DNA from: Terrimonas pollutisoli
GTDB lineage: Bacteria; Bacteroidota; Bacteroidia; Chitinophagales; Chitinophagaceae
Reading direction: 5' to 3'
Assembly (NCBI RefSeq): GCF_029360765.1
Contig: NZ_JARKNA010000002.1
Location: 493,334-557,333, forward strand
DNA: 64,000 nucleotides
The position numbers were made by a program, and so were the translations under genes. The notes below the pieces were generated by a model, which was not told where the DNA came from, ran no database searches, and saw only the letters and a program-made list of their open reading frames with translations. This document shows positions 38,629 to 48,256 of the stretch, one piece after another. The stretch's first letter is position 1; each line of letters opens with the position of its first letter.

Positions 38629-39681
38629 ATGTTGAACACAATTTTACCTGCTTACGGACTTCCACAGGACTCACTAAAAGTGGAGGCTTTCGGTAGTGGG
38701 CTTATCAATCATACCTGGAAGATAACAGCACCGGGTAAAGCATATATCCTGCAGCGGGTGAACCATACAATATTTAAAGAACCGGCTGATATCGCCAATA
38801 ACATCAGCCTGATCGCTGATCATTTAAAAAAATATCATCCCCACTATTACTTTATTGCGCCACTTGCGTCCGTTAATGGGGAAGAAATGATTTATCAACG
38901 GGGTGAGGGATTTTTCCGGATGTTTCCTTTTGTTACAGGCTCACATTCCAAGGATGTGGTAGAGACCACTGCGCAGGCCTATGAAGCCGCTACACAATTT
39001 GGCCGGTTTACCCGTTTATTGAACGGTGTTGATATTAATAAATTGAAGATCACTATACCCTGTTTTCATGATCTCACATTGCGCTACCAACAGTTTTTGC
39101 AGGCACTGGAAAACGGAAACAGGCAACGAATAGCTGACTCCGCGGATTTGATTAAATCACTGACACAACACGCAGATATTGTGACGGAATATGGCAACAT
39201 AAAATCAAACCCTGAGTTTAAACTGCGTGTTACACATCATGATACCAAGATCAGTAATGTACTGTTCAACGCTGAAGGCAAGGGTATTTGTGTTATCGAT
39301 CTTGACACCGTAATGCCCGGTTATTTTATCAGCGACGTGGGCGATATGATGCGGACTTATCTTTCACCCGTGAGTGAAGAAGAAATAGATTTTGAAAGAA
39401 TTGCTGTGCGGGATGATTTTTACAAGGCGATCGTACGGGGATATTATAGTGAGATGAAGAATGAACTGACAGCAACAGAAAAGAAATATTTTTTCTATGC
39501 CGGCACATTTATGATCTATATGCAGGCCCTGCGTTTTATTACCGACTACCTCAATGATGATAAATATTATGGCGCCAAATATCCCCGGCACAACTATGTA
39601 AGAGCAAAAAATCAATTGGTATTACTGGAACGTCTGCTGGTGAAGAGAGATCAGCTAGAAAAAATAATCCTTGACGTTTAA
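38629..39681 (+). CDS. APH-family sugar kinase, NahK/LnpB-like N-acetylhexosamine 1-kinase
   Basis: VTHHDTKISNVLFNAEGKGICVIDLDTVMPGYFISDVGDMMR (Brenner-like and DxD motifs as in NahK). Confidence 0.75.
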   Translation: MLNTILPAYGLPQDSLKVEAFGSGLINHTWKITAPGKAYILQRVNHTIFKEPADIANNISLIADHLKKYHPHYYFIAPLASVNGEEMIYQRGEGFFRMFPFVTGSHSKDVVETTAQAYEAATQFGRFTRLLNGVDINKLKITIPCFHDLTLRYQQFLQALENGNRQRIADSADLIKSLTQHADIVTEYGNIKSNPEFKLRVTHHDTKISNVLFNAEGKGICVIDLDTVMPGYFISDVGDMMRTYLSPVSEEEIDFERIAVRDDFYKAIVRGYYSEMKNELTATEKKYFFYAGTFMIYMQALRFITDYLNDDKYYGAKYPRHNYVRAKNQLVLLERLLVKRDQLEKIILDV

Positions 39682-39764
39682 AGTTTGGGTTCCAGTTTTC
39701 AAACGGATCGTTATTCAAATAACGTGAGTTTGGATGTTTTTTGATGAGAATGAAAGTTCTGATT

Positions 39765-39778
39765 GTTCCGTTAGGAAC
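39765..39778. repeat. GTTCC-GTTA-GGAAC hairpin, likely member of a dispersed Bacteroidota intergenic repeat
   Basis: Palindrome read directly; flanked by non-coding sequence. Confidence 0.5.
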
Positions 39779-40047
39779 CATTGGCGGGTAGATATTAAAA
39801 AATGTTTGCACCAGGCGTCCACCGCGGCGGATGGTTGAGGAGACCCAAAACTCATGTTCAAATAGCCTGGCAAAATAATTCTCAAGTTGTTGAATAGAGA
39901 TGCAGCCCGCCTGGCCGGAGACCCTCCGCTACAAGATGGTCTCAGTATTTATTTACAGTTTGTTCAGCGGCATTTAAAGCAGCAATGCTTAAATAAGTAT
40001 TTTTAAAGCTTTATCACCGGCAATTAGCTGGAAAAAGTTTCAAATAA

Positions 40048-40953
40048 ATGTTCAATACAGGTAATGCAAAATTCAATTGGTTCATAGCGGGATTATTATT
40101 TGCAGCATTATGGGCATCAGCATCGGCCGCAACTAAAATAGGATTGACCGTCGCACAACCGCTGGTGATCGCAGAAATAAGATTTGCATTGGCGTCAGCC
40201 ATCATGTTGGTCATTACTCATTTGTTAATGCGTCAACGGCTTCCGGCAGGGAAAGAATGGAAGCAATTAGCCATTTATGGGTTATTAAACATTACCATTT
40301 ACCTGGGTTGCTATGTTGTGGCAATGAAAACTGTTTCGGCAGGCATCGGGTCACTTTCAACAGCCACCAACCCCGTATTCATCAGTTTTATGTCTGTCTT
40401 TTTTTTAAAAAAGAAATTAACGGCTCCACTAATAACCGCATTGCTCATTTGTTCAGCTGGCGTAGTATGTGCTGCCTGGCCGCTGTTCAAAGATGCCTAT
40501 GTAACACCGGGCGGCTTATTGATTTTGTTTTTTAGCATGTTGTCTTACTCGGTTGCAGCCATTTATTTTTCATCGAAAGATTGGGGTGGCCTGCATTTAT
40601 TTACGATTAATGGATGGCAAACCTTTCTTGGTGGTCTTTTTTTACTCCCGGTGACCTTGTTTTGTTTTAAAAAAGGTAGCAATCATTTTGATATCACCTT
40701 TTGGAAATGTGTTTTCTGGCTGGCCATACCTGTGTCCATCTTCGCCGTACAAATTTGGTTATGGCTTTTGAAAACAAATGCCGTGAGAGCGGGATTGTGG
40801 TTATTTCTTTGTCCCTTATTTGGTTTCATGTACGCGGCGTGGTTGTTGCATGAGCCGATCAGTGTCTACACGTTCATTGGGGTTGCGTTGGTGATTGTAG
40901 GATTGTTGATATCAAGACGAAATATTCAGAAAGATGAAGTAGTTTTTGATTAG
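40048..40953 (+). CDS. EamA/DMT-family permease
   Basis: Ten hydrophobic segments; ALWASASAATKIGLTVAQPLVIAEIRFALAS. Confidence 0.88.
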   Translation: MFNTGNAKFNWFIAGLLFAALWASASAATKIGLTVAQPLVIAEIRFALASAIMLVITHLLMRQRLPAGKEWKQLAIYGLLNITIYLGCYVVAMKTVSAGIGSLSTATNPVFISFMSVFFLKKKLTAPLITALLICSAGVVCAAWPLFKDAYVTPGGLLILFFSMLSYSVAAIYFSSKDWGGLHLFTINGWQTFLGGLFLLPVTLFCFKKGSNHFDITFWKCVFWLAIPVSIFAVQIWLWLLKTNAVRAGLWLFLCPLFGFMYAAWLLHEPISVYTFIGVALVIVGLLISRRNIQKDEVVFD

Positions 40954-41131
40954 TGTTGTCTTGTTATTGCTTTACGCATGTTCGTAATTGCGATTGGCAA
41001 AATGATAATGAGTCGAACTAATTCAATTTTCTCACAGTGTGCCTATATTTAAACTTCTTGTTTTTGCTTTAAGGGTTTATGATTAAATTGCAAGTTGACC
41101 TGATTATTGTGATACTAACCACTGCTTGCAT

Positions 41132-41719
41132 ATGGACGCTGCTGTAAATATCCCGCATCCCGTACAATACTGGTACGAGTCCTTCCGGTCTCATTTTATG
41201 GCCATGGGACTGAGGTTAGGCTATCGCAAGGAAGAAGTAAGCGATGTCATCAGCCAGCTTTTCCTTGACCTGCTTGAAAAGAATATTGATCCTCATACTA
41301 TAGATAATCCACAGGCTTATTTATCCACTGCTTTCCGTAGAAAATTAATTGATCATTACAGGAGCTCCTCAAAAAAAAGTTTTGTTGATACCAGTATCAT
41401 CCCGGAAAACTACGCTGAACCTTCCGTACAGCAAGTCCTTGAGCAGGTACAGGCAAATACAGAATTGATCAGCCGAATAAGGAAGGCTTACAAAAAGCTC
41501 CCCGACCGTTGCCAGAAAGTGATTTATTTAAAATTTTACCAGGGGCTTACTACAGAGCAAATAGCTGAACAAACCGGCCTCAGTAAAAGAACTATTTATA
41601 ACAATCTTTTTGAAGGCGTTAAATTGCTGAGGGTTGATTTAAATCAACAGTTTCCCGGCGTTCAGTTTGCTGCACTGCTCACATACCTGCCTTTACTGGG
41701 TACTTCTATTATTTTTTAA
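41132..41719 (+). CDS. ECF RNA polymerase sigma-70 factor (second PUL)
   Basis: KLPDRCQKVIYLKFYQGLTTEQIAEQTGLSKRTIYNNLFEGVKLLR. Confidence 0.9.
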   Translation: MDAAVNIPHPVQYWYESFRSHFMAMGLRLGYRKEEVSDVISQLFLDLLEKNIDPHTIDNPQAYLSTAFRRKLIDHYRSSSKKSFVDTSIIPENYAEPSVQQVLEQVQANTELISRIRKAYKKLPDRCQKVIYLKFYQGLTTEQIAEQTGLSKRTIYNNLFEGVKLLRVDLNQQFPGVQFAALLTYLPLLGTSIIF

Positions 41720-41782
41720 AATTTCTCTAAAAAGGTTGGTAAATCTTACGGGCAATTCCGTCTATCTTGAAAAGGGCTTGCC

Positions 41783-42871
41783 ATGTCAGAAGATTTACCA
41801 ATAGAAGAACTCATCATTGATGACTCATTTGCCAATTACTGTTTTCAAAGTAATGAAAAGGATATTTTGTTTTGGCAGGAGTACATCAGAACACACCCTT
41901 CTGAAAAGGAAAGAATAGCAGAAGCTATGCAGGTCGTGCTGGGGCTGCGCACCATGCTCCAACAGGAAAAGAATAATGAAACGCAGGCATCAGCATTAAA
42001 AGCAATTCCACGGACAACTAATAAACCGGTCATTCAAAAAATAATCCGCTATGCTGCGGCTGTTGCTGCAGTCTTTATTCTTGTATTTGGAATAAAGAGC
42101 TGGCGGGGCCAAAACAGTCTAACGCACAATACAAAGGATATTACAGCTACCACCATCGCTGATAATGAGTTAGTATTTACTACAGCGAAAGGCGAGAAAA
42201 AAACTTTCCTGCTTCCGGATAGTACAAATATTTCCCTGGGATTCAATTCTACACTGCGCATGAAGGAAGGTTTTGGAAAGGATAACAGGGATGTCTATTT
42301 AAGCGGTGAAGCCTTGTTTGATGTCACGCATAATAAAGAACTCCCTTTTGTTGTGCATAGCAATAAGTATGATGTAAAAGTATTGGGCACTGTATTTAAT
42401 GTAAAAGCATACCCCGAAGATAAGCTAAGCGAAACTTCATTGATCAGGGGAAAAGTAGAGATAAGCCTGGCGAACAATTCAAAAAAAATAATACTGAAAC
42501 CTAACCAGAAAGCCGTCATTAGCAACAAAGGCGAGGACCTGGTTTTGGAAAGCAAAAAACAGGTGGTTGAGCCGGCCGGTGAAAAAATTATCATACTTCC
42601 TCTTTCTTATAACAGTACCGATAGCGTAGTGGTTGAAACAGCCTGGGCTCAAAACCGCATTGAGATTGTCAATGAAAATTTTGACGAAATAAAAAACAAA
42701 TTGGAAAGGTGGTATAACGTTAAAATCATTTTCGCCGACGAAGAAGTAAGCCGGTACACTTTCACAGCCACTTTTTCCGGTGAAACGATCGGGCAGGTAT
42801 TAAAGGCTTTGCAATACTCTTATCATTTTACGTATAAAATAGAAGGGAAAATCATAACTATTTCTAAATAA
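41783..42871 (+). CDS. FecR-family anti-sigma factor (second PUL)
   Basis: FLLPDSTNISLGFNSTLRMKEGFGKDNRDVYLSGEALFDVTHNKELPFVVHSNKYDVKVLGTVFNV. Confidence 0.93.
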   Translation: MSEDLPIEELIIDDSFANYCFQSNEKDILFWQEYIRTHPSEKERIAEAMQVVLGLRTMLQQEKNNETQASALKAIPRTTNKPVIQKIIRYAAAVAAVFILVFGIKSWRGQNSLTHNTKDITATTIADNELVFTTAKGEKKTFLLPDSTNISLGFNSTLRMKEGFGKDNRDVYLSGEALFDVTHNKELPFVVHSNKYDVKVLGTVFNVKAYPEDKLSETSLIRGKVEISLANNSKKIILKPNQKAVISNKGEDLVLESKKQVVEPAGEKIIILPLSYNSTDSVVVETAWAQNRIEIVNENFDEIKNKLERWYNVKIIFADEEVSRYTFTATFSGETIGQVLKALQYSYHFTYKIEGKIITISK

Positions 42872-42874
42872 AAA

Positions 42875-42903
42875 AGGAGAAATGGATTGCAGCCATTCCT
42901 CCT
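42875..42903 (+). other. Hairpin AGGAGAAATGG-N7-CCATTCCTCCT between fecR and susC
   Basis: 11-bp arms with one mismatch. Confidence 0.65.
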
Positions 42904-42980
42904 GCGTTACAAAAAGGAACAGGTATTTGAAGTAAACCTGTAACCTCATTTCATAACAATTAAAAAACCAAAACGAAGGT

Positions 42981-45900
42981 ATGAAAAAGAAGGCTTGCTT
43001 TATTAGCCCACCCTTACAGAAGGGCTGGCTCAAAACACTGCTGCTCATGAAACTCTCAGCTTTATTGATCCTGGCGACTGCGTTACAGGTTTCGGCCAAA
43101 ACTTTTTCGCAGGACAAACTGGATGTTGATTTTAAAAAAACAAAACTGGCCGCCGCTTTAAAGGAAGTAGAGAAGAAAACCGATTACCGGTTTGCCTTTA
43201 GTAATCTCGTATTGTCCGATAATATGAAGGTTACACTAAAAGCGAAGGACATTACGGTAGAAAATCTTTTAAACCGTTTGCTGGACAATACAGGTTTGTC
43301 GTACAGTTTAATGGACAATAACCTTGTTGTTATTACAAAAACTGACAGGATAGTTTATGCTGATATCACAGTAAGGGGCAAGGTGACAGACAACAGTGGA
43401 GGGCCGCTGGCCAATGTAAGTGTTACCGCTGGCGATAAAAGCGGTACTACCACCAATGAACAAGGCGAATATGTGATTACAGTAGATGAAAATGCAACGC
43501 TAAGTTTTAGTTATGTGGGCTATACATCGCAGCAGGTGCAGGTAAGCAAGCGAAACGTTATCAATATTGAATTGGCACAGCTTTCAAGCAATCTGACAGA
43601 TGTGGTTGTAGTTGGTTATGGTACACAAAAACGAAGTGATCTTACCGGTTCAATCGCAACACTTTCCTCCAAAGCCTATAAAGATCAACCTGTGTTAAAT
43701 GTTTCATCTGCTTTACAAGGCAGAGTGGCCGGGGTGTCTGTTACCAATAATTCCGGTGCACCGGGTGGAGCAGTTAAAATCCGCATACGTGGTGCCAATT
43801 CTGTAAACGCCAGCAACGATCCGCTTTATGTCGTTGATGGTATCGCTTTGAGCAGCATAGGACTGGCAGATATCAACGTGAATGATATTGAATCGATGGA
43901 GGTTTTGAAAGATGCTTCAGCCACGGCCGTATACGGATCAAGAGGAGCTAATGGCGTTATTCTTATTACCACCAGGAGTGGCAGATCAGGCGACCCTAAA
44001 ATTGAGTATCATGGTTTCATGAGCTTTAACAGGCCTATGAAAAAATATGATTTGATGGATGCGGTAACGTATGCCAAAGTCGCCAATGTTACAGCAGGAG
44101 TTAATGTTTTTCCGGATCCCAATTCATTTGCAGGTAAAAGCACTGACTGGCAAGGTTTAATATTTAATAACTCCCTTACGCATAGCCACCAGCTTTCTTT
44201 AGCAGGCGGAACAGAAAATACGAAATATTATGTGTCCGGATTCTATGTTGATCAGGAAGGATTATTGATCAACAGTAATCAGAAAAAATTTGGTCTCCGT
44301 TCAAACGTGGATATAAAATTGAGTAAACGGATAAATTTTGGCGTCCACATCTATGCAGGTCGCCTTAATTCCCACAATAACACTGACATTGGTTACAAGG
44401 GCAACCCTGTTATGGGTGCTGTTACCTGGGCGCCAACAGAGCCTGCGTATGATGCACCTGGACAATATAATCGGTTTGGAATATCCCCTATATGGGCAAA
44501 CCCTTTTTTGGCTATTAGCGAAAGAAATGAAAATAATTTCTCCAACGTTGGAATTTTCAACGGAAAATTAAAATATACAATCACTGACTGGTTAACATTG
44601 AATGTTAATGCAGGATTGGATATGTTTATTTCCAAAAGTGCTTTTTTGAATAATGAATGGATCAGCCCCGGCAATAATGCATCAGGACAAAGCTCAGCTG
44701 AAAGCTACACATTTCAAAACAGCAATAACCTTACTTTCCATAAAACATTCGGCCAACATGATCTTACAGCCACGGCCGTAATGGAAGCCACTTCCAATAG
44801 GTACTCCAGTTTTAATGCTTCAGGTTCCGGATTGGCCTCTTTATCTAATGGATATAACAACCTCGGTTTAAATGCCTCCCAGGCTATTTCGTCGGGTTAT
44901 TCCAACTGGTCGTTATTATCTTATATGGGGCGAATTGCTTACAGCTATAATGACAAATACCTTTTAACCGCAACCGTAAGGCGTGATGGATCTTCCAAAT
45001 TCCATGCAAATAACCGCTGGAGCAATTTTCCTTCATTTAGTGCAGGATGGAAACTATCTAATGAAAAACTCATCGAAGACTTACACATTTTTTCAAATCT
45101 TAAACTGAGAGCCGGATGGGGTATCACCGGTAATCAGGCGATTGGACCATATAGTACACTTGGTTTATTGACGAGCACGACTTTTTCCTATGGTACTCCA
45201 ACATTGTACCAGGCCTATACACTGGGTAATCCCGCTACTCCTGATGTAAAATGGGAGACTTCAAAGCAAATGAATATTGGTCTGGATGCAGGGATATTGA
45301 ATGGCAGGCTTAATATCAGTGCTGATTATTACAATAAGAACACCCGTGATCTGCTCCTTTTTACAAGGATAGCCAATTACGACGGCGGTGGCTCGTATCT
45401 GAAAAATATCGGAAAGGTAAACAACAAGGGTTTCGAATTAATGATAGAAGGAACCCCTCTGAAAGGCAAGAGTTTAACATGGTCTGCAGGTTTTAATATA
45501 TCAACCAATCAAAACAAAGTGGTGAGCCTTGGAGCAGATTCAATGCCTGCGAGACCATATATAGGCGGGGGACTTATAACAAACAATATACAGGTAGTAA
45601 GAACAGGACAGCCACTTGGCGCATTTTACCTGATTCCGTGGGAAGGTGTTTACCAGGCTGATAAAGGAGATTATAAGGCAGGAGACGGCAGATACACGGA
45701 TGTAAGTGGAAACAGCTCAATTGGATTTGAGGACAGGGTGATTTCGGGAACTGCAACTCCTAAATTTCAATGGGGTTTTAATAATAGCCTGACATATAAA
45801 AATTTTGACTTGAACGTTTTTGTGCAGGGTGCTCACGGCCATAAAATATTTAATGCCACGTACGCAGCTACCGCAGTGCCTACCAGTGATGTGAAATTTA

Positions 45901-46253
45901 TAAACCTGGCAGAAGCCGCAAACTATTGGACTCCGTCAAATACAACATCCACCTGGGCAAACCCCGGCAGTAAAAATAAAAGTTGGGTTGAGTCCACACA
46001 ATTTTTACAAGACGGCAGTTATGTACGGTTGAAAAACGTAAGCTTATCATATACGATCGGCAAAAATCTGCTCAGACTGGCATCTGCAAAAATCTATATC
46101 AGTGCCCAAAACGTAGCAACTATAACCGATTACAAAGGATTTGACCCGGAAGCCACTTCAACATCGGCAAGCAGTGATGCTGATGCAGGTATTGATGTAG
46201 GTGCTTATCCTTCTCCTAAAACAATTACTATTGGCTTGCAATTAAAATTTTAA
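42981..46253 (+). CDS. SusC/RagA-family TonB-dependent transporter with STN domain (second PUL)
   Basis: VRGKVTDNSGGPLANVSVTAGDKSGTTTNEQGEY; LTDVVVVGYGTQKRSDLTGSIA. Confidence 0.95.
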   Translation: MKKKACFISPPLQKGWLKTLLLMKLSALLILATALQVSAKTFSQDKLDVDFKKTKLAAALKEVEKKTDYRFAFSNLVLSDNMKVTLKAKDITVENLLNRLLDNTGLSYSLMDNNLVVITKTDRIVYADITVRGKVTDNSGGPLANVSVTAGDKSGTTTNEQGEYVITVDENATLSFSYVGYTSQQVQVSKRNVINIELAQLSSNLTDVVVVGYGTQKRSDLTGSIATLSSKAYKDQPVLNVSSALQGRVAGVSVTNNSGAPGGAVKIRIRGANSVNASNDPLYVVDGIALSSIGLADINVNDIESMEVLKDASATAVYGSRGANGVILITTRSGRSGDPKIEYHGFMSFNRPMKKYDLMDAVTYAKVANVTAGVNVFPDPNSFAGKSTDWQGLIFNNSLTHSHQLSLAGGTENTKYYVSGFYVDQEGLLINSNQKKFGLRSNVDIKLSKRINFGVHIYAGRLNSHNNTDIGYKGNPVMGAVTWAPTEPAYDAPGQYNRFGISPIWANPFLAISERNENNFSNVGIFNGKLKYTITDWLTLNVNAGLDMFISKSAFLNNEWISPGNNASGQSSAESYTFQNSNNLTFHKTFGQHDLTATAVMEATSNRYSSFNASGSGLASLSNGYNNLGLNASQAISSGYSNWSLLSYMGRIAYSYNDKYLLTATVRRDGSSKFHANNRWSNFPSFSAGWKLSNEKLIEDLHIFSNLKLRAGWGITGNQAIGPYSTLGLLTSTTFSYGTPTLYQAYTLGNPATPDVKWETSKQMNIGLDAGILNGRLNISADYYNKNTRDLLLFTRIANYDGGGSYLKNIGKVNNKGFELMIEGTPLKGKSLTWSAGFNISTNQNKVVSLGADSMPARPYIGGGLITNNIQVVRTGQPLGAFYLIPWEGVYQADKGDYKAGDGRYTDVSGNSSIGFEDRVISGTATPKFQWGFNNSLTYKNFDLNVFVQGAHGHKIFNATYAATAVPTSDVKFINLAEAANYWTPSNTTSTWANPGSKNKSWVESTQFLQDGSYVRLKNVSLSYTIGKNLLRLASAKIYISAQNVATITDYKGFDPEATSTSASSDADAGIDVGAYPSPKTITIGLQLKF

Positions 46254-46274
46254 TTGGCTTAAAAAAATATTGAT

Positions 46275-46370
46275 ATGAAATGAGCCGTAAAATTTTCATT
46301 TTAATCACACAGGGGAATGAAAATTTTTATGGCGAATTCCATTTGGCCCCAAAAAATAAAAAATATACAA
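46275..46370 (+). other. Leader element copy C directly before susD2 start
   Basis: ATGAAATGAGCCGTAAAATTTTCATT...AATGAAAATTTTTATGGCGAATTCCATTTGGCCCC-A-rich-ATG. Confidence 0.8.
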
Positions 46371-47867
46371 ATGAAAAGAACGAATAAATATTATTTGGGT
46401 TGGCTGACACTGGCAATATTTGCCATGTCGTGCAGCAAAAGCTTCCTGGAGGAAACACCGAAAGGAAGTATAACACCTGTAAGCTTTTATAAGACATCCA
46501 GGGATCTCGAAATGGCGTCAGCGGCACTGGCCCTGCAGTTTAACGGGGCTTTTAATCAGCTGGGAGGTGCATTTTATGGGGCTGATGACATTACCTCAAA
46601 AAGAGCAGGAAATAAAATAGAGTTTTCTGACTTTGATATTTTTAATGCTAACTCATCCAATGGCAGGATGAATAACTGGTGGAATTATTTTTATGCAACC
46701 ATCAAATCTGCGAATGCACTTATTCAAAATTATACGAACGCAACAGAGGCAACAGAAGAGCAAAGAAATAATGCTGCCGGACAGGCTTATTTTATGCGTG
46801 CCATTAGCTATTTCTATTTAACAAGAACCTGGGGTGAAGTGCCCATGCCTACAGAACCCACTGTTGATGATAACAGGCCCAATGCTAAGGTTGAAGATCT
46901 ATACAATCTGATCGTGGCCGATTTACAAAAGGCGGAAACCATGCTGCCGGATCATTGGGATGGAGTGAGGAGACAAAATGGTGTTGATGTTCTGCCAACA
47001 AAAGGTTCTGCAAAGGCGCTGCTAGCCAATGTCTACCTGACGATGGCAGGTTGGCCACTTAAACAAACGGATAAGTATGCAATAGCGGCGGCAAAAGCAA
47101 AAGAAGTGATCGATGGCAAAGCAACCTGGGGGTATAACCTGGTGACGAATTATGCTGATATATGGAAGATTGGAAACAAATATAATAATGAGGCAGTTTT
47201 TGCCTGTTACTTTAACAATGATGTGCCTGCATGGAACTGGGAAAATGGGAATATGATGGCGCCTAATCCTTTTGCTCCGGATTATGAAGAAGGAGGATGG
47301 GATGATGGGTTCGGGGAAATTTCATTCTATAATAAATTTCCTGCCGGACCAAGAAAAGACGCCACCTATCAAAAGGATTATTATGTAAAGAATGATCCCA
47401 ATAATGTAGTCACCTGGCAGGGAACATTACAAAAACATCCTTACTTTCTTAAATACCGCGATGACCATAGCTACGACTGGTCAATACATAAGGCCAATGA
47501 CTGGTGGAGCAGTGCAACCACATTCATTCTCCGTTATTCAGAAGTATTGCTGACGTATGCGGAAGCAAAAGCTATGTCGTCTACTCCTGATGCCAGCGCC
47601 TATGATGCTATAAACCAGGTAAGACAAAGAGCCGGAATACTCCCCTTGTTACCCGGATTATCTCAAACAGCTTTTAGAGATTCCGTAATAGCAGAAAGGG
47701 GATGGGAATTTGCAGCCGAATGCGGGATAAGGTGGTTTGACCTGATAAGAACAGAAACAGTGCAAAAGGCCAATTCAGTAAGAGATGCATCAGAAGTGAG
47801 CCTGGCAAATCAACCCAGCGATGCAAATCATACATATTATTGGGCGCCCATTCCGGCCATTAAATAA
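46371..47867 (+). CDS. SusD/RagB-family outer-membrane lipoprotein (second PUL)
   Basis: FAMSCSKSFLEETPKGSITPVSFYKT; AYFMRAISYFYLTRTWGEVP; ERGWEFAAECGIRWFDLIR. Confidence 0.95.
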   Translation: MKRTNKYYLGWLTLAIFAMSCSKSFLEETPKGSITPVSFYKTSRDLEMASAALALQFNGAFNQLGGAFYGADDITSKRAGNKIEFSDFDIFNANSSNGRMNNWWNYFYATIKSANALIQNYTNATEATEEQRNNAAGQAYFMRAISYFYLTRTWGEVPMPTEPTVDDNRPNAKVEDLYNLIVADLQKAETMLPDHWDGVRRQNGVDVLPTKGSAKALLANVYLTMAGWPLKQTDKYAIAAAKAKEVIDGKATWGYNLVTNYADIWKIGNKYNNEAVFACYFNNDVPAWNWENGNMMAPNPFAPDYEEGGWDDGFGEISFYNKFPAGPRKDATYQKDYYVKNDPNNVVTWQGTLQKHPYFLKYRDDHSYDWSIHKANDWWSSATTFILRYSEVLLTYAEAKAMSSTPDASAYDAINQVRQRAGILPLLPGLSQTAFRDSVIAERGWEFAAECGIRWFDLIRTETVQKANSVRDASEVSLANQPSDANHTYYWAPIPAIK

Positions 47868-48112
47868 ATGGAAAGTTACAGTTGAACTAGTGGGGGCTAA
47901 TTTGTACCCGGTGTTTGTTAGATGTGGGCGGCGAAAAGTGATACACGTCTATCACTCACTAATCGGTTCCAACTATAAAACGAAATAGGAAGACAAGTAT
48001 GATTTTTGGCCTATTCCTCAAACGGAAATAGATCGTAGCGCACCGGTACTTGTTCAAAATCCGAAGTATTAAAAAAAGTTTCTCTTATAAGCAGTTAGTA
48101 TGCAGACAATCG

Positions 48113-48141
48113 TGCCCCTATTTCAATAGGGGCAATTTTTT
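48113..48141 (+). terminator. Rho-independent terminator TGCCCCTATT-TC-AATAGGGGCA-ATTTTTT
   Basis: Perfect long stem with T tract. Confidence 0.85.
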
Positions 48142-48256
48142 AATTAAGAAGTCTTTTTCTACAATCTTTTTTACTGTGCATATTCGTTTCATCAGCTTTA
48201 GCAAGGAATGCATGCTACTTCATTCAGAACAGATTAATTTTAAAAATGTGAATAAA

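Noticed and set aside
26390-42871. Two sigma/FecR pairs as a recent segmental duplication
   Set aside because: Protein sequences of the two sigma factors, FecR and SusC/D pairs are too divergent; they are separate PUL regulators.
46317-46370. ORF-track start of SusD2 at 46317
   Set aside because: Lies in the conserved leader element; the lipoprotein signal begins at 46371. Kept only as an alternative leader-peptide hypothesis.
48050-48256. ORF-track 5' extension of the GH29 gene
   Set aside because: Contains a clear rho-independent terminator (48113-48141) and lacks coding character; the signal-peptide-bearing start is at 48257 or 48281.
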